From Bacteroidales bacterium M5 (GTDB lineage Bacteria; Bacteroidota; Bacteroidia; Bacteroidales; Muribaculaceae): a stretch of DNA of 56,815 nucleotides. The position numbers and the translations under genes were made by a program. Below, piece after piece: positions 35,025 through 45,121 of the stretch; position 1 is the first letter of the stretch; each line of letters begins with the position of its first letter. The notes under the pieces were generated by a model that saw only the letters and a list, made by a program, of their open reading frames with translations, did no database searches and was not told the origin of the DNA. The stretch is taken from the NCBI GenBank assembly GCA_001689535.1, contig LUJP01000041.1, positions 1 through 56,815 on the forward strand. Reading direction: 5' to 3'.

Positions 35025-36779
35025 ATGATTTCCTTTTTTCGAACCGCATTATCACTCCTCCTTCTTTCATTTTCCATGGCAAGCTACTCCTCTGACAACA
35101 AAATAACCGTGGTCTACACCACCGATGTCCACGGGAATTTCTTCCCCTACAACTTCATAACTCTCGCTCCCGGAGAAGGCAGTCTGGCACGCGTTGTCAC
35201 CGCTGTGGACTCCATCCGTACAGCCAATCCCGGCGGTGTCATCCTTCTCGACAACGGCGATATCCTGCAGGGACAGCCCACAGTCTATTATTATAACTTC
35301 ATCGACACAGTCACTCCCCATATTGTACCCGAGATATTTGACTTCATGGGATATGACGCAGCCACTATCGGCAATCACGATGTCGAGACCGGCCATGCTG
35401 TCTACGACCGTGTCCATAAAGCCATGAATATTCCATGGCTCGGTGCGAATGTCATCGACACACTCACCGGCGAACCATATCTCACTCCCTACACCGTCAT
35501 TGAACGCAATGGTAAAAAGATTGCCGTGCTCGGGCTTCTTACTCCGGGCATACCTTCCTGGTTACCTGAAAACCTGTGGAGTGGACTGAGATTCGACGAT
35601 ATGACCGAGACGGCACGTAAATGGATTCCGATAATCCGTGAGCGCGAAAACCCCGACGCGATTATCGGCCTCTTCCATTCCGGCCACGATGCCTCGAAAA
35701 CTACTGGTTCAGTCGTAGAAAACGCATCCATGAAAGTGGCGGCGGAGGTCGACGGCCTTGACTTGGTGCTTATGGGGCACGATCATCAGAGGTTTCTGTC
35801 GGAAGTCATCTCACCCTCCGGAAAAAAAGTTCCGGTAGTCAATCCGGCCAACAATGCCCGCGCCATAGGCGTGATAGATTTCGTGTTCTCCGGCAATTCC
35901 TCCGGGAAAGATACCCTCTCGATTATACCGAAGATACTGGATATAGATTCCTTGACTCCCTCCAGATCCTACCTTGCCAGATTCGCCGACCGCCTTTCCT
36001 CGGTAAGCGATTTTGTGGAACGACAGTTGGGAACCGTTACCAACACCCTCTCTACCCGCGACGCGTTTTTCGGACCGTCCGCGTTCATGACTCTGCTCCA
36101 CGACCTGCAGCTTGAAATATCCGGAGCTCAGATTTCATTCGCCGCTCCTCTCTCGTTCGATGCCTCGATCGTTGCCGGTCCGTTGCGTGTTTCCGACATG
36201 TTCACCCTCTACAAGTATGAGAACATGCTTTACACAATGAAACTTACCGGACGCGAGATAAAGGATTATCTCGAAATGGCCTATGATCTCTGGACAGTGC
36301 CGGTATCGGAGACCCCCGACAGCCAGTTGATCCGTTTTGCTTCGGAAAAGCCGTCATTAACCGACAACAGACTTAAAAATCCATCGTATAATTTCGATTC
36401 AGCTGCCGGTATTGACTATACGGTTGATATTACCAGACCGCGGGGAGAAAAAATAACCATTACTTCGCTATCCGACGGCACTCCGTTCAACCCTGACAGC
36501 ACATACACCGTTGCCGTCAACTCTTACCGTGCCAACGGCGGAGGCGACCTTCTGACTCTCGGAGCCGGCATCCCTGCCCAGGAGCTTCCTTCAAGAGTGA
36601 TACGTGCCACCGATAAAGATTTGCGTTACTACCTTATAAAAGCGGTCGAGAAACGCAGAGTGATTTCCCCGCGCGTGGAAACCAACTGGAAATTCGTTCC
36701 TGAGAAACTTGCATCGGAAGCCGGGGACCGTTCCCGTCATCTTCTTTTCGGCGCAGGCGCCTCACGCAATCAGAAGTAA
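35025..36779 (+). CDS. Periplasmic 5'-nucleotidase / 2',3'-cyclic phosphodiesterase (UshA family)
   Basis: 584 residues with a signal peptide (about 1-20). The calcineurin-type metallophosphatase domain has DVHGNF, NGDILQGQ, GNHDVETG and GHDHQRF as metal ligands in order. The C-terminal 5'-nucleotidase domain (about 330-560) ends with NSYRANGGGDLLTL. It would release nucleosides from extracellular nucleotides, which fits its place after tdk. It converges with the ZIP transporter with only 6 bp between stops. Confidence 0.93.
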   Translation: MISFFRTALSLLLLSFSMASYSSDNKITVVYTTDVHGNFFPYNFITLAPGEGSLARVVTAVDSIRTANPGGVILLDNGDILQGQPTVYYYNFIDTVTPHIVPEIFDFMGYDAATIGNHDVETGHAVYDRVHKAMNIPWLGANVIDTLTGEPYLTPYTVIERNGKKIAVLGLLTPGIPSWLPENLWSGLRFDDMTETARKWIPIIRERENPDAIIGLFHSGHDASKTTGSVVENASMKVAAEVDGLDLVLMGHDHQRFLSEVISPSGKKVPVVNPANNARAIGVIDFVFSGNSSGKDTLSIIPKILDIDSLTPSRSYLARFADRLSSVSDFVERQLGTVTNTLSTRDAFFGPSAFMTLLHDLQLEISGAQISFAAPLSFDASIVAGPLRVSDMFTLYKYENMLYTMKLTGREIKDYLEMAYDLWTVPVSETPDSQLIRFASEKPSLTDNRLKNPSYNFDSAAGIDYTVDITRPRGEKITITSLSDGTPFNPDSTYTVAVNSYRANGGGDLLTLGAGIPAQELPSRVIRATDKDLRYYLIKAVEKRRVISPRVETNWKFVPEKLASEAGDRSRHLLFGAGASRNQK

Positions 36780-36785
36780 CCCTTA

Positions 36786-37595
36786 TCAGAACAGCAGCAG
36801 CGAGAACGCCATCAGTACCATTCCGCCTATCACGCCACACATGGCTAGATGATGGTGCCCATAACGTTCTGAGCCGGGCAACAGTTCGTCGAACGAGATG
36901 TACACCATTATACCGGCCACTGCAGCCATGACTATGGCTCCCACTGTCGGTGTCCAGAACGGCAAAAGGAATGCAAGTCCGAATATAGCCCCAAGCGGCT
37001 CGGCCAGTCCCGACATCAATGACCACATCAAGGCCTTCTTTCGGTTACCGGTGGCATGATATATCGGCACTGAAACGGCTATCCCTTCAGGGATATTATG
37101 GATTGCAATCGCCACCATTATCGGCAACGCGACATCCAGGCCGTTCATGGCCGCCACGAATGTGGCCATTCCTTCGGGGAAATTATGAATGGCGATAGCT
37201 CCAGCAAGCATCATGCCTGTGCGCCGGAGATGAGTACCGTTATTCATCTCCTCCACCGTGCTGACCTCATGTGGATTCTCATCCTCGGGAACAAGCATGT
37301 CTATCATGGCAATAAGGCCAATTCCTCCGAAGAAGCCGCCCAGCACATAAAGCATACCGGATTTCCCGGTGATTCCGGAAGAAATCTCCTCTAAAGCCAT
37401 GGGAAGCAGATCCATAAACGATACATATATCATCACACCGGCTGAAAGGCCCAGCGCGCATGAAAGGAACTTTTTGTCAGTATGGTTCGTGAAAAAAGCC
37501 ATTAGGGAACCTATGCCGGTCGACATGCCGGCCACCAGAGTCAGCCCCAAAGCTGTCATTATTGTATTGAAATCTATCCCGTGAATCATATCCAA
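36786..37595 (-). CDS. ZIP-family divalent metal transporter (ZupT type)
   Basis: 269 residues with about eight membrane helices. The transport-site motifs HNFPEGMATF and HNIPEGIAVSVP (helices IV and V) are diagnostic for ZIP proteins, which import zinc and sometimes iron, manganese or cobalt. The gene is divergent from the ECF sigma gene with 101 bp between the starts, so the two may share regulation. Confidence 0.94.
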   Translation of the reverse strand: MDMIHGIDFNTIMTALGLTLVAGMSTGIGSLMAFFTNHTDKKFLSCALGLSAGVMIYVSFMDLLPMALEEISSGITGKSGMLYVLGGFFGGIGLIAMIDMLVPEDENPHEVSTVEEMNNGTHLRRTGMMLAGAIAIHNFPEGMATFVAAMNGLDVALPIMVAIAIHNIPEGIAVSVPIYHATGNRKKALMWSLMSGLAEPLGAIFGLAFLLPFWTPTVGAIVMAAVAGIMVYISFDELLPGSERYGHHHLAMCGVIGGMVLMAFSLLLF

Positions 37596-37696
37596 TTTCT
37601 GAATTTTACTTAAATCTTCAACAATTATACGGATAATTTTAGTCCCCTCGAAGCTTTTTTTATAAATTTACAGCATATTATTTCCATTAAGATTTT

Positions 37697-38242
37697 ATGA
37701 AGGATCCCGACAACACCGAAACACTGGTTGAGCGCCTGCGCGATCCACGCACCTGCCGTGAGGCTTTTGGCGATGTGGTGAAGGAGTATTCCCAGTCGCT
37801 CTACTGGCAGATAAGGCGCATGGTGCCTTCTCATGCCGATGCCGACGATATCCTTCAGAATACTTTCCTGAAAGCCTGGAACTCCATAGAGAATTTCAGG
37901 GGCGACGCAAAGCTATCCACTTGGCTTTATAAAATAGCCATAAATGAATCTCTCACATGGCTTGAACAGAAGCGCAAACAGAAGAACCTTACTGTCGACG
38001 ATGAATCACAGGTATTGATCAATTTAATTGAAGCCGACCCCGATTTCGACGGAGATGCCTTAAGTCTCGAACTGCGCAAAGCCATCGCCACCCTACCGGA
38101 GAAACAACGCCTCGTTTTCAACATGCGCTACTTCGACGAGATGAAATATGAGGAAATGTCCCGCATACTCGGCACTTCGGTCGGGGCGCTGAAAGCCTCC
38201 TACCATCTCGCCGTTAAAAAAATCGAACAATATTTTGAATGA
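37697..38242 (+). CDS. ECF-type RNA polymerase sigma factor
   Basis: 181 residues. Region 2 is clear (ADADDILQNTFLKAWNSI and FRGDAKLSTWLYKIAINESL), and region 4 follows as LPEKQRLVFNMRYFDEMKYEEMSRILG with SVGALKASYHLAVKKIEQ. It would direct RNA polymerase to a small set of promoters when released by its partner. The next two genes probably encode its membrane anti-sigma partner and a periplasmic sensor. Confidence 0.95.
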   Translation: MKDPDNTETLVERLRDPRTCREAFGDVVKEYSQSLYWQIRRMVPSHADADDILQNTFLKAWNSIENFRGDAKLSTWLYKIAINESLTWLEQKRKQKNLTVDDESQVLINLIEADPDFDGDALSLELRKAIATLPEKQRLVFNMRYFDEMKYEEMSRILGTSVGALKASYHLAVKKIEQYFE

Positions 38243-38316
38243 CGTTAAACCTTACACGGTTTGATTAGTCAAATCCAATAAATGACCAACTCTCCTCACT
38301 ATAACTTTCATTACCT

Positions 38317-38733
38317 ATGAATAAAGAAGATTTTCCCAAAATTCCCCGCTCCGACGGCCTTACCGTCCCTCCCGGCTATTTTGAGGACTTCAACAAACGC
38401 ATAATCGCCTCTCTCCCCGCCCGCCCGTGGGAAGAGGAGAAACCCCGCGTCTTGCCCCGTACCTGGTTCCAGCGCGTCAAGCCTTATCTTTACATGGCCG
38501 CTATGTTCCTTGGTATATGGTGTATGATGAAAATGTTCGACCTCATGCGTCCGCACTCCGACCTTTCTTCCCTTTCCGACAATCCGGTTCTGGCAAGCGC
38601 CATCAACAACGATACATTCTTCTACGACTATTGTGCGTCTGAGGTAGAAGAGTCGGATCTGATTGATGCTCTCTACGAGGAAGGTGTGGATCCATCCTCA
38701 CTCTCCGATTTCAGTGATTCCTATAGAAATTGA
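38317..38733 (+). CDS. Single-TM protein, likely anti-sigma partner
   Basis: 138 residues with one membrane helix at about 55-74 (PYLYMAAMFLGIWCMMKMF), a short cytoplasmic N-terminal part and an acidic periplasmic tail. I recognise no named family. Its position between the sigma gene and a Spy-like gene is that of anti-sigma proteins. The N-terminal VPPGYFEDFNKRI segment recurs in Bacteroidetes proteins next to sigma genes. Confidence 0.75.
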   Translation: MNKEDFPKIPRSDGLTVPPGYFEDFNKRIIASLPARPWEEEKPRVLPRTWFQRVKPYLYMAAMFLGIWCMMKMFDLMRPHSDLSSLSDNPVLASAINNDTFFYDYCASEVEESDLIDALYEEGVDPSSLSDFSDSYRN

Positions 38734-38751
38734 CCTTATTCTCTTTCAGTT

Positions 38752-39225
38752 ATGAAACCCTTCTTACTGTTTCTTCTTTTTATTCCTGCCCTGCTTTGTA
38801 ACGCCCAAAGTGCGGCCAAGCAGCCTTCAAAGGCTCAGACCGACAGATGGTTCAACGAAATGCGGGCCTATAAGACAGAGTTCATAGCCAAATCTCTTGA
38901 ACTCACCCCTGAGCAGAAAGAGAAATTCGTGCCCGTGTACAACGCCATGAATGCCGAGCTCGACAAGATAGCACGTGAGACACGCGCGCTCGAGCGCAGC
39001 GTTGCCAAAAACAACCATCCCTCCGATCTTGAATATGAGAAAGCCACCGAGGCTCTCTTCGAATTGCGTTCACGCGAAGGCGACATTGACCGCAAATATT
39101 ATCCTCAGCTTCGCGAGATTCTCACCAAGAAGCAACTCTTCAAACTCAAATCAGCCGAACGCCGTTTTGGACGCCATCTCATGAAACATCGGGAAGGGAA
39201 AGCCAAGAGCAACAACAAGAAATGA
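38752..39225 (+). CDS. Periplasmic Spy/CpxP-like helical protein
   Basis: 157 residues with a signal peptide (1-18, before NAQSAA) and a mostly helical, charged mature part. The motif LTPEQKEKF (51-59) corresponds to the LTxxQ motif of CpxP, Spy and the metal sensor CnrX. It could act as a chaperone-like sensor for the sigma system. It follows the TM protein by 18 bp and is ended by a good terminator. Confidence 0.75.
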   Translation: MKPFLLFLLFIPALLCNAQSAAKQPSKAQTDRWFNEMRAYKTEFIAKSLELTPEQKEKFVPVYNAMNAELDKIARETRALERSVAKNNHPSDLEYEKATEALFELRSREGDIDRKYYPQLREILTKKQLFKLKSAERRFGRHLMKHREGKAKSNNKK

Positions 39226-39251
39226 ACTTTTTCCTTCTTCAAATCCTTTAA

Positions 39252-39283
39252 GTCTTGCGGCCCCGCAGGACTTTTATTTTTCT
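39252..39283 (+). terminator. Terminator of the sigma/TM/Spy-like operon
   Basis: AAGTCTTGCG and CGCAGGACTT pair (one G-U) around a 4-nt loop and are followed by TTATTTTTC, 26 bp after the Spy-like stop. Confidence 0.85.
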
Positions 39284-39313
39284 TATCCGTCTCATCTTAT
39301 ACCGATATTCTTT

Positions 39314-42300
39314 ATGCTGACACACTTGTTACGACTATTGTTTATCGCCTCTTATCTTCTTATTTCCATTTCCATTAACTGCGCCAACGTGAAAACACCA
39401 TCCAGCCAACCCGATTTCGCCCTTCCGAAACAAGTTTCTTCCGATGCCCGGCTGCGGCTTTCAAAAGCGCTGGACACGCATGACGGCATAGCTTCCCTGC
39501 GCGCCATTATTGATCTGCAACTTGCACAATCTATGGTTGACCCAGACTCCACAGTAGCCTTCATGCCTGGGATTGCGACGGTTTGCAATCAATCTACCGA
39601 CCCTGCCGTAAAATCGCTGCTTGAAATTCTTCAGGCAAGAATATATGCCGAGGCCTACGAAAACGACCGCTGGAATCTCGACAGCCGCAAACTCCCACTC
39701 CATCCTATCCCCTCCGATTTCCGCCTCTGGTCGGGCGAACAGTATCGGTTCGTGATTGACTCCCTCGCCATGAAAGCGGTATCGAGGCAAGCCGCCCTCG
39801 CCCGCATTCCTTTACGGGATTATTCTTCCGTAATTACTTGTCCTGCACAGTCCGCACCGTTCTTCCCCTCTCTGTTCGATTTCGTGGCATGGCAATCTAT
39901 CGGGCTGCTGAAAACCGGTCTTCACTTCAACAATCTCTTTCCTGTTCAATGCCTTGAGACCGATTATTCTTTTCCATCGGCTTCATCTTACGAAGCTCTT
40001 GCAGCAAAAAAGATATCTTCGATTTTCGCTTCCCTGATAAAACAGTCAGAATCTACGCAAGCTCCGCTTCTCTATAATCTCACTCAGCGCCTGGCATTCT
40101 TCAGCGGTTGCGTCTACCACGCATCGGCCGAGGATTGTCGCGCCACGGTATACCGCCGTCTGATAGAGCTTTCCTCATTGCACGGCTCCAGTCCCTATGC
40201 TGCCTTGCCTCTTCTTGAAGCCGGTAACTATCTGGCTGACTCTGACAATGCCGGTTATTACAAGGCTCTCGGAGCATATCTGAAAAAATTCCCTGCATCC
40301 GAGGCGTCGGCCGCCGTAACCCGAAAGATGAAAATTATGACTTCAGCTTTCGCAGAGGTACGGGTTCCGTCATCGGTCTTTCCCTCCCATACATTCTCAT
40401 TTCACTTAAACACACGAGGCATCTCAGAGGCCAAGGTCACATTCCATCGCCTTCCACCGGCCTTCACTTCGCAGAATTCCGTCAAGATAACAAATCCGTC
40501 GTCCTATCCCGTTGCAAAAACCATTAAAATCGACCTTTCCAACGCCTCGATTTTCGGCATCGATACCACCGTCACCGCGACTCTTGACCGCCCGGGCTAC
40601 TATTTCGCTGTAATTTCCACCTCTCCTGCGCTGAAATCCACAGAAACACGTCGCAGCATAATCCATTGCTCCTCACTGGCTGTCGCCGCCCTTAAGCTTC
40701 ATTCTGTCTCGGCTCTTGCCTACAATCCTCTCACCGGAGAGGCTGTGGAATCGGCATCGGTCTACACATCTCCCACTAATCCCGTTTCCTTCCGCTCCGT
40801 AGGTCTCACCGACCGTGAAGGCTTCCTCCGTGTCGCCGAAGAAAACTCGCCTTTATCAGCATGCATGCTGAGTGTGCGAAAGGATTCCGATGTATTCGCT
40901 CCCCTCATCAACCTGTATCCCGAATACCGTTATAAGGGTCCCGATGTATATTTCCAGGCTTTCACCGATCTTGCCATTTACCATCCCGGTGATACCGTAC
41001 GCTGGGCTTCAATCGCCTACCGCAACGACGGAATCACATCCTCTGCCGTCAAGTCTCTTCCCGTACAGGCACAGCTCCTCGATGCCAACTACACCGAGGT
41101 CAAGGATGCCTCTGTTTCCGCGATTACCGACGAGTTCGGCCGTGCGTCAGGCTCTTTCGTCATCCCCAAGGGTCTGCTGCAGGGATATTTTTCCATAAAC
41201 GTCACCACCGGTGACAAGTCGGCAGACGGAACTTCCGTCCGCTTCATGGTGAGCGACTACAATATGCCCGGATTTATGGTTGACTGCAAGCCGGCCCTGC
41301 GTGATACCCCCGAAAAAGGCGCCATCACGCTTACAGGCAAGGTCTCGACCTATAGCGGAATGCCCCTTTCCGGCGCCGAAATCTCCGGTAATCTCTCGTC
41401 ATCATCTATGCCGTGGTGGTTCCGATCTACACCCGGAACGCTTTTCTATACCTTCAAGTCGTCCACTGATGCTGACGGTAATTTCTCCGTTGTCATTCCA
41501 TCCGACGTCCTTGATGCCGCCCCGGCCCCGCGTGGACTTTTTACGGCGGTAATCTCCGCCATGTCGTCCTCCGGCGAGAGTCAGGAGACAACCCTGACGT
41601 TCCTCCGCGGTAGCGCCCTGCGTATTGTCAGCGAACTCAAGGGCTCTCTCGACGTTTCCTCTTCGCCCGTTCTCCCCGTCAAAGTTATCAACTCATCCGA
41701 CAGCATAATAGATACTCCTCTCTCATATACCTTTGTTCCTTCATGGTCAGGAAATACCGCTTCGGAACTTACCGGTTCTTTCCCATCCTCATCACCGGTT
41801 ATCGACTGGGCCAGGATACCATCCGGACGCTATCGACTCGCATTTAAAATCAATGACTCTACGGCCGATTCCCTTAGCGAGGAAATAATAATCTACAGGC
41901 GCACCGACAATAAAATGCCAGCCGGAGTATCCGACGTTCTGTGGACTCCTGCCGGGTTCGGAGGCACACTCAGTTTAGACCGTGGCGGCAACGGCTCTTT
42001 GCTGATTGCAGCCGCTTCAGCTCCCACCCATTGCCTCTATGTACTGTCCGATTCCTCACGCGTCATAGAACGCAAATGGCTTGAACTGGCAGAAGGATTC
42101 AACTCAATCCCAGTCAGCGTCAACCCTGATTCTCCCGCGCCGCATCTCACTCTTTTTGCTGCCTCCGGAATGAAATCGACATTGCTGGACTACACCGTGA
42201 ATATTCCTCATCCCGAGCGCGAACTCACCTTGAAAGCAGAGACATTCCGCGACCGCCTGGTTCCCGGTGCTACCGAAACCTGGAAATTCACCACCGTCGA

Positions 42301-45019
42301 CGGTGATGGTAAACCCCGCCGCTCGGCCATCATTCTCGACATGTACAACTCGGCGCTTGATGCTCTCGCCAAGGCATCGTTCTCTTTCTCGCCCATGCGA
42401 CCTTACCTCCCGTCGCTGTCTTTCTCCACCGGCCCGATATCCAGCAGCATTTATCTCTCACTCCGCGCCCCCTATCCCTCGCGTGGCGATTATGACATTA
42501 CCATTCCCGATTTCCTTACATACGGTTATTCCCTTTACTCGCCGGTGCTGAAAAACGTGGTAATGCATCGTACTCTCCTGGCCAAGGGAGTCGAATACGA
42601 TGCCGGAGCCGATGGTTTTGGCGCCGTACGTGCTGTCAACGAGGCTAAAATGGCCGCACCCGCAGTAATGAGCGCCGTGACGGAAGAGTCTGTTGAAGAT
42701 GAAGCCGTGGGAGGAATGGAAGAGTCTGCATCTCAGGAATCTTCCGGAGAGAAAACCGCAGCAAAATCTCCGTTTGAGTATCGTTCAGGCAACACAGCGC
42801 TTGCATTCTTCCACCCCATGCTCACCACAGATGCAGACGGTTCTCTTTCTTTTACATTCAAGGTTCCCGACGCCAACACCACATGGGCATTCTCGGCTCT
42901 TGGATTCACCGATTCTCCTGTGTCGGTAGCTTCCTTCTGCAAGAAGGTGATCGCCAATAAACCGGTGATGGTGCAGCCCAATCTTCCGCGTTTCCTCCGC
43001 ACCGGCGATTATGTCACGGTGGCGTCCCTCATCATGAATAATTCCGATGAGAATCAGACTGTTTCCGCTGTAACGGAAATCTTCGATCCCGTCACCAACC
43101 GGATTCTTCAGACCTCCGACACTACTCTGACGCTTTCGCCTTCCTCAAACGCATCAGTGTCCGTCTCCTTCCGGGCACCCGAGTCCTCTCCGTTCATAGG
43201 CTTCCGCATCAAGGCGTCAACCATCCTGTTTGCCGATGGCGAACAGTCTCTTATCCCCGTGCTCGAAGCAGCTGAACCTCTCGTGGAATCACTTCCATTC
43301 TATCTCTCGCCCGACTCCACCGAATATTCGCTTAGGCTCCCCGAAATTCCTTCCGACGCTTTTGTCTCCCTGCAATACTGCGAGAATCCCATATGGTACG
43401 TTGTCACCGCCCTTCCCGGCCTCTCCGACTCTGATCCGCGCACATCCATTGAGGCTGTCGACGCCTGGTTCTCGGCCGCTGTGGCCAAAGGCCTCCTCCG
43501 CAAGTTCCCCGAAATTTCCCGCGCTCTCAGCGGCTGGTCGAAGTCCGATAAATCCGATTCCACCCTCGTCTCCATGCTTGAGCGCAATGCCGGGCTTAAG
43601 ACAATTCTCCTCCAGGCCACGCCGTGGATGCTTGATGCCCGCAGCGACACCGAACGCATGCAGCGACTCGAGCTTCTTCTCGACGGCTCCAATATCGAAC
43701 GGGTGATGTCGCGCTCCCTATCCTACCTTAAGACCACCCAAAGGAGCTCCGGCGGATGGTCGTGGACAAAGAATTACACTGAACCTTCGGCATGGGTTAC
43801 GGAGCGAGTGATCTCCCGTTTCGTCGAACTCCGTCATCTCGATTTCCTTTATAACGAATCTGATGTATCCCCGATGGTCAGCAACGGATTCAATTATCTG
43901 AACCGCAACCTTGAAAAGTACCTAAAGAACGATAAGAATTACACCGACGCTGCCTATGCGATGCTCAGGACTCTCTGGCCGGGTGCGCCAGCATCCACCT
44001 CTTCACGAAAAGTAATGGCAAATACCATCCAGCATATCGTTAAAAACTGGAAGCGTTCGGGCGTGACGGCCAAAGCGGAATCAGCCATAATCCTGCGGGC
44101 AAACGGATATTCCTCCCTCGCCTCGCGCCTTGTGGCGTCGCTCGAAGAGTTTGCCGTCTCCACCCCCGAAAAAGGAATGTGGTGGCCCTCTTCACAGTCT
44201 CCCGACGATATAGCCACTCTTTTTTCTACCGCCGAATGCCTCCGTGCGCTACGCGACAACAACGCGCCCTCCTCTAAAATCGACGCCGTGGTGCAATGGA
44301 TGATTCTCCAAAAAGAAGCCAACAACTGGGGTTCTTCAGCTGCCACATCCGTGATATGCACCTCCATTCTCGATGCAGCCTCCAGATGGCTCGTCCCGGC
44401 CACACCGGCATATTTCACTCTCGCTGACAAACCCCTTGACGTGAAGTCTTCCGATTCACGCCTGGGCGAAGTCCGGACGCAGCTTGACGCATCCCGTGCC
44501 TCCGGCTCGATGCTCACCATAAAACGAACCGGTTCCACTCCCGCGTGGGGCTCCGTGAGCTGCCGGTATAAAATGGATATGGCCGCTGTCCCTGGCTATT
44601 CTATCCCCGACCTGAGCATCACCAAGTCCTTCCTCAAACAGGTAGGCACCCGATGGGTAGAAGCTACTGATCTGAAAGTGGGCGACCGTGTAAGGGTAAA
44701 CCTCACCATAGTTTCGCGCCGCGCCATGGATTACGTTGCTGTGACCGACAACCGCGCCGCCTGTCTGGAACCTGTGGAGCAGACTCCCGCTCCGGTGTTT
44801 GCCGACGGATTATGTTTCTATCGTGAGAACGGCGATAACGCCACCATGCTTTTCATCAGTTCGCTCCCTGCCGGAACTTACCAGCTGGGCTATGACTTCT
44901 GGGTGAACAGCGCTGGTTCTTTCGCCTCCGGCACTGCAAACATCCAGAGCCAGTACGCCCCCCAGCTTTCAGCCCATTCGTCCGGCACTCTCCTCAAGGT
45001 AATGCCGGCAGCAGAATAA
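39314..45019 (+). CDS. Alpha-2-macroglobulin-like protein, thioester-less
   Basis: A 1901-residue exported protein with an N-terminal hydrophobic signal (1-24). MG2-type macroglobulin domains are visible near residue 540 (DLAIYHPGDTVRWASIAYRND). The A2M signature domain follows a Glu/Ala-rich bait-like stretch (about 1114-1155; then FHPMLTTDADGSLSFTFKVPDANTTW). The terpenoid-cyclase-like domain at about 1350-1700 has helical pairs. Where thioester proteins have CxEQ, this one reads YCENPIWYVV, so it cannot form the thioester. Related proteins are thought to protect the cell envelope against proteases. It forms a single-gene unit after the sigma operon. Confidence 0.9.
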   Translation: MLTHLLRLLFIASYLLISISINCANVKTPSSQPDFALPKQVSSDARLRLSKALDTHDGIASLRAIIDLQLAQSMVDPDSTVAFMPGIATVCNQSTDPAVKSLLEILQARIYAEAYENDRWNLDSRKLPLHPIPSDFRLWSGEQYRFVIDSLAMKAVSRQAALARIPLRDYSSVITCPAQSAPFFPSLFDFVAWQSIGLLKTGLHFNNLFPVQCLETDYSFPSASSYEALAAKKISSIFASLIKQSESTQAPLLYNLTQRLAFFSGCVYHASAEDCRATVYRRLIELSSLHGSSPYAALPLLEAGNYLADSDNAGYYKALGAYLKKFPASEASAAVTRKMKIMTSAFAEVRVPSSVFPSHTFSFHLNTRGISEAKVTFHRLPPAFTSQNSVKITNPSSYPVAKTIKIDLSNASIFGIDTTVTATLDRPGYYFAVISTSPALKSTETRRSIIHCSSLAVAALKLHSVSALAYNPLTGEAVESASVYTSPTNPVSFRSVGLTDREGFLRVAEENSPLSACMLSVRKDSDVFAPLINLYPEYRYKGPDVYFQAFTDLAIYHPGDTVRWASIAYRNDGITSSAVKSLPVQAQLLDANYTEVKDASVSAITDEFGRASGSFVIPKGLLQGYFSINVTTGDKSADGTSVRFMVSDYNMPGFMVDCKPALRDTPEKGAITLTGKVSTYSGMPLSGAEISGNLSSSSMPWWFRSTPGTLFYTFKSSTDADGNFSVVIPSDVLDAAPAPRGLFTAVISAMSSSGESQETTLTFLRGSALRIVSELKGSLDVSSSPVLPVKVINSSDSIIDTPLSYTFVPSWSGNTASELTGSFPSSSPVIDWARIPSGRYRLAFKINDSTADSLSEEIIIYRRTDNKMPAGVSDVLWTPAGFGGTLSLDRGGNGSLLIAAASAPTHCLYVLSDSSRVIERKWLELAEGFNSIPVSVNPDSPAPHLTLFAASGMKSTLLDYTVNIPHPERELTLKAETFRDRLVPGATETWKFTTVDGDGKPRRSAIILDMYNSALDALAKASFSFSPMRPYLPSLSFSTGPISSSIYLSLRAPYPSRGDYDITIPDFLTYGYSLYSPVLKNVVMHRTLLAKGVEYDAGADGFGAVRAVNEAKMAAPAVMSAVTEESVEDEAVGGMEESASQESSGEKTAAKSPFEYRSGNTALAFFHPMLTTDADGSLSFTFKVPDANTTWAFSALGFTDSPVSVASFCKKVIANKPVMVQPNLPRFLRTGDYVTVASLIMNNSDENQTVSAVTEIFDPVTNRILQTSDTTLTLSPSSNASVSVSFRAPESSPFIGFRIKASTILFADGEQSLIPVLEAAEPLVESLPFYLSPDSTEYSLRLPEIPSDAFVSLQYCENPIWYVVTALPGLSDSDPRTSIEAVDAWFSAAVAKGLLRKFPEISRALSGWSKSDKSDSTLVSMLERNAGLKTILLQATPWMLDARSDTERMQRLELLLDGSNIERVMSRSLSYLKTTQRSSGGWSWTKNYTEPSAWVTERVISRFVELRHLDFLYNESDVSPMVSNGFNYLNRNLEKYLKNDKNYTDAAYAMLRTLWPGAPASTSSRKVMANTIQHIVKNWKRSGVTAKAESAIILRANGYSSLASRLVASLEEFAVSTPEKGMWWPSSQSPDDIATLFSTAECLRALRDNNAPSSKIDAVVQWMILQKEANNWGSSAATSVICTSILDAASRWLVPATPAYFTLADKPLDVKSSDSRLGEVRTQLDASRASGSMLTIKRTGSTPAWGSVSCRYKMDMAAVPGYSIPDLSITKSFLKQVGTRWVEATDLKVGDRVRVNLTIVSRRAMDYVAVTDNRAACLEPVEQTPAPVFADGLCFYRENGDNATMLFISSLPAGTYQLGYDFWVNSAGSFASGTANIQSQYAPQLSAHSSGTLLKVMPAAE

Positions 45020-45042
45020 AAGATATATTGCTCTAAACAAAC

Positions 45043-45082
45043 TTAATGCCTGAGACGTCCGTTTCCACGTCTCAGGCATTAA
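45043..45082. terminator. 16-bp perfect hairpin between convergent genes
   Basis: TTAATGCCTGAGACGT and its exact complement flank an 8-nt loop, 23 bp after the macroglobulin stop and 39 bp after the stop of the opposing gene. It probably ends both transcripts, although neither side has a long U-run. Confidence 0.65.
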
Positions 45083-45121
45083 AGTTATCAAGGAAGCTTA
45101 AAAAAATCGTTTATCGGATTG

